Shown here: one piece after another, positions 6,394-7,457 of the stretch
How positions within the stretch are numbered: position 1 is the first letter of the stretch
Layout: the number at the start of each line of letters is the position of its first letter
Assembly (NCBI GenBank): GCA_002317595.1
Contig: DCHL01000049.1
Coordinates: forward strand, 1 to 7,457
Source of the DNA: Lachnospiraceae bacterium UBA1753
GTDB taxonomy: Bacteria; Bacillota; Clostridia; Lachnospirales; Lachnospiraceae
Direction: 5' to 3'
Length of the DNA: 7,457 nucleotides
The notes under the pieces: generated by a model
Databases searched by the model: none
Told to the model about the DNA's origin: nothing
Seen by the model: only the letters and a program-made list of their open reading frames with translations
Made by a program: the position numbers and the translations under genes

Positions 6394-6849
6394 ATGCTTA
6401 TTAAAACAAAAGTATTCGGGGAAGTTGACATTGCTGATGACAAGATCATCACACTCGACAATGGTATTATCGGATTCCCTGACTTAAAGCATTTTGCACT
6501 TATACATAACTCGGAGAAGTCTGATGGAAAGATGGGCTGGTTCGTATCAGTCGAGGAGCCGGGATTTGCAATGCCCGTCATGGATCCCCTTGTAGTTGTG
6601 GCTGATTACAATCCCACAGTTGAGGATGAGATTCTTGCTCCCATCGGAAACTTAAATCCTGATGATATGCTTGTTCTTGTCACTGTTACAGTGCCCAAGG
6701 ATATAAAAAATATGACAGTCAACCTCAAGGCACCCATTATTATCAATGCGGCTGAGAGAAAGGCTGTTCAGGTCATCGTTGAGGATGATTATCAGGTTAA
6801 GTTCCCTGTCTACGAGATTCTGCAGGCTGCAAAGAAAGGGGGCAATTAA
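6394..6849 (+). CDS. fliW: Flagellar assembly factor FliW
   Basis: FliW is a small cytosolic beta-barrel protein that binds CsrA and removes it from flagellin mRNA. Free flagellin competes for FliW, so flagellin level controls its own translation. The 151-residue product shows the family pattern: LIKTKVFGEVDI (2-13), GIIGFPDLKHFALI (24-37), FVSVEEPGFAMPVMDP (50-65) and VNLKAPIIIN (109-118). It ends with a Lys/Gly-rich tail. Length agrees with known FliW (about 140-155). AAGGAGGT (6381-6388) sits five bases before the ATG. The stop codon directly abuts the csrA ATG, so the two antagonists are translated as a linked pair. The 39-base gap after flgL shows no terminator, so fliW should be in the flg transcript. 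Confidence 0.98.
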   Translation: MLIKTKVFGEVDIADDKIITLDNGIIGFPDLKHFALIHNSEKSDGKMGWFVSVEEPGFAMPVMDPLVVVADYNPTVEDEILAPIGNLNPDDMLVLVTVTVPKDIKNMTVNLKAPIIINAAERKAVQVIVEDDYQVKFPVYEILQAAKKGGN

Positions 6850-7065
6850 ATGTTAGCATTATCTAGAAAGAAAGGCGAAGCCCTCGTCATTAACAACAAC
6901 ATTGAGATCACTGTTCTCGACATCAAGGGCGACCAGGTTAAGATAGGTATCTCCGCTCCCAAATCTGTTCCGATTTACAGAAAGGAAGTATATATCCAGA
7001 TTCAGGAAGCTAACCAGGCGGCTATGTCCGGTGAGGCTGCAGATGCACTTGCAGACCTGTTCTAA
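6850..7065 (+). CDS. csrA: Carbon storage regulator CsrA, RNA-binding translational repressor
   Basis: CsrA is a dimeric beta-protein that binds GGA motifs in mRNA leaders and usually blocks ribosome access; in flagellated Gram-positives its main known target is flagellin (hag). The 71-residue product has the canonical N-terminus MLALSRKKGEALVI with RNA-contacting Leu4 and Arg6, the central GDQVKIGISAPK (27-38), and the key Arg44 in YRKEVY (43-48). Asn55, in the helix region where FliW acts in Bacillus, is also present. AAAGGGGG (6835-6842) inside the end of fliW serves as ribosome binding site. The intergenic distance to fliW is zero. Downstream hairpins and T tracts suggest that the transcript may end after this gene. 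Confidence 0.99.
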   Translation: MLALSRKKGEALVINNNIEITVLDIKGDQVKIGISAPKSVPIYRKEVYIQIQEANQAAMSGEAADALADLF

Positions 7066-7077
7066 TATGGGTGATTT

Positions 7078-7131
7078 GCCATGTCTCAATTTGAGCCATG
7101 GCTTTCTGATTTTTTAGAAATCTGATTTTTT
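7078..7131 (+). terminator. Probable intrinsic terminator region with duplicated T tract after csrA
   Basis: GCCATGtCTC (7078-7087) pairs with GAGcCATGGC (7093-7102), a stem of nine pairs with one mismatch and a five-base loop. It is followed by TTTCTGATTTTTT. The 11-mer TCTGATTTTTT occurs twice (7105-7115 and 7121-7131). A second small stem, GATTT (7108-7112) with AAATC (7118-7122), precedes the second T tract. Together they look like two weak terminators in series. The T run does not begin cleanly after the first stem, so efficiency is doubtful and readthrough into the gene at 7144 is possible. Confidence 0.5.
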
Positions 7132-7143
7132 GAGGCGGCAGAG

Positions 7144-7457
7144 ATGAAAAAAATAGCTGAAATAGAGGCTCTTAAAACAATAATAGATGAGTATGCTGCA
7201 AACATTCTGGTTAATGAAAAGGCAGGGGCAGCAAAGCTTCTCCCCGAGCTGGCAGCAGAACTTGAGAAGGTGATTCTCCTGGTAATCAGTTACTATGATA
7301 AGCCTGAGATGAGTGCCCTAAAGGAGGACAGGAACTACTGGACGGGGCAGCTTGGGCGGATTCTTGGCGCGGTTGAGCAGCAGGACGGCTTTCTAATTTA
7401 CGATTCGCTGGTGAATGAGCTTGTGGCCAATCTTGACTTATTTGTCACTCAGGCAAC
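7144..7457 (+). CDS. Unrecognised helical protein, 3' end outside window
   Basis: An open frame starts at ATG 7144 and continues without a stop to the window end, giving at least 104 residues (MKKIAEIEAL at the start, DLFVTQA at the edge). GAGG (7132-7135) lies eight bases before the ATG, and an in-frame TGA at 7123-7125 rules out an earlier start. The visible part is nearly all amphipathic helix (1-22, 31-51, 66-79, 86-101). It has no signal peptide, membrane segment, cysteine or catalytic motif that I recognise. It does not resemble flagellin, FlaG, FliD, FliS or FliT, the products usual at this position in Bacillus. Codon use resembles its neighbours. A flagellum-linked role is a guess from position only. 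Confidence 0.75.
   Translation, partial: MKKIAEIEALKTIIDEYAANILVNEKAGAAKLLPELAAELEKVILLVISYYDKPEMSALKEDRNYWTGQLGRILGAVEQQDGFLIYDSLVNELVANLDLFVTQA

Noticed and set aside
7067..7117. 16-codon frame just after csrA (ATG at 7067)
   Set aside because: It has no Shine-Dalgarno and runs through the terminator-like hairpin; there is no support for it as a gene.

Overview
The window is a late flagellar (flg) operon from a low-to-moderate G+C Gram-positive bacterium. Strong AGGAGG-type ribosome binding sites, the gene order flgM-flgN-flgK-flgK-like-flgL-fliW-csrA, and the protein sequences all point to the Clostridia, most likely a motile member of the Lachnospiraceae (Butyrivibrio/Roseburia-like). 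The genus is inference only. All recognised genes are on the + strand, and no mobile element, CRISPR array, tRNA or rRNA is visible.

Layout. Bases 1-148 hold an A-rich stretch, a very good sigma-28 promoter (61-88) and a short leader with a hairpin that carries GGA in its loop. flgM (149-421, anti-sigma-28) follows, then a 117-base gap with a GC-rich hairpin across the flgM stop and a tandem array of a 19-base unit (451-527). flgN (539-1057, GTG start) encodes the FlgK/FlgL export chaperone. A 32-base gap, which can fold into a hairpin covering part of the next ribosome binding site, leads to flgK (1090-2892). A 58-base gap with a vegetative-type promoter candidate and a GNRA-type hairpin precedes a second, divergent FlgK-family gene (2951-4843). 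Then come flgL (4891-6354), fliW (6394-6849) and csrA (6850-7065; its ATG directly abuts the fliW stop). After terminator-like sequences (7078-7131), an unrecognised all-helical protein starts at 7144 and runs off the window end.

How the genes work together. FlgM holds sigma-28 inactive until the hook is finished and FlgM is exported. FlgN escorts the hook-filament junction proteins FlgK and FlgL to the export gate. FliW and CsrA form the known partner switch in which CsrA blocks translation of flagellin mRNA and FliW sequesters CsrA. The layout matches the Bacillus subtilis flgM-flgN-flgK-flgL-yviE-fliW-csrA-hag locus, with three differences: a second FlgK, no yviE, and a gene that is not flagellin just after csrA.

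The most interesting signal is in the spacers rather than the genes. Three leaders (flgM, flgN, flgK2) carry GGA-bearing hairpins or repeats resembling CsrA sites, and the flgN-flgK junction has an RNA hairpin that would link translation of the chaperone to translation of its client. This suggests, as inference, that the CsrA encoded at the end of the operon also acts on its own operon's mRNA.
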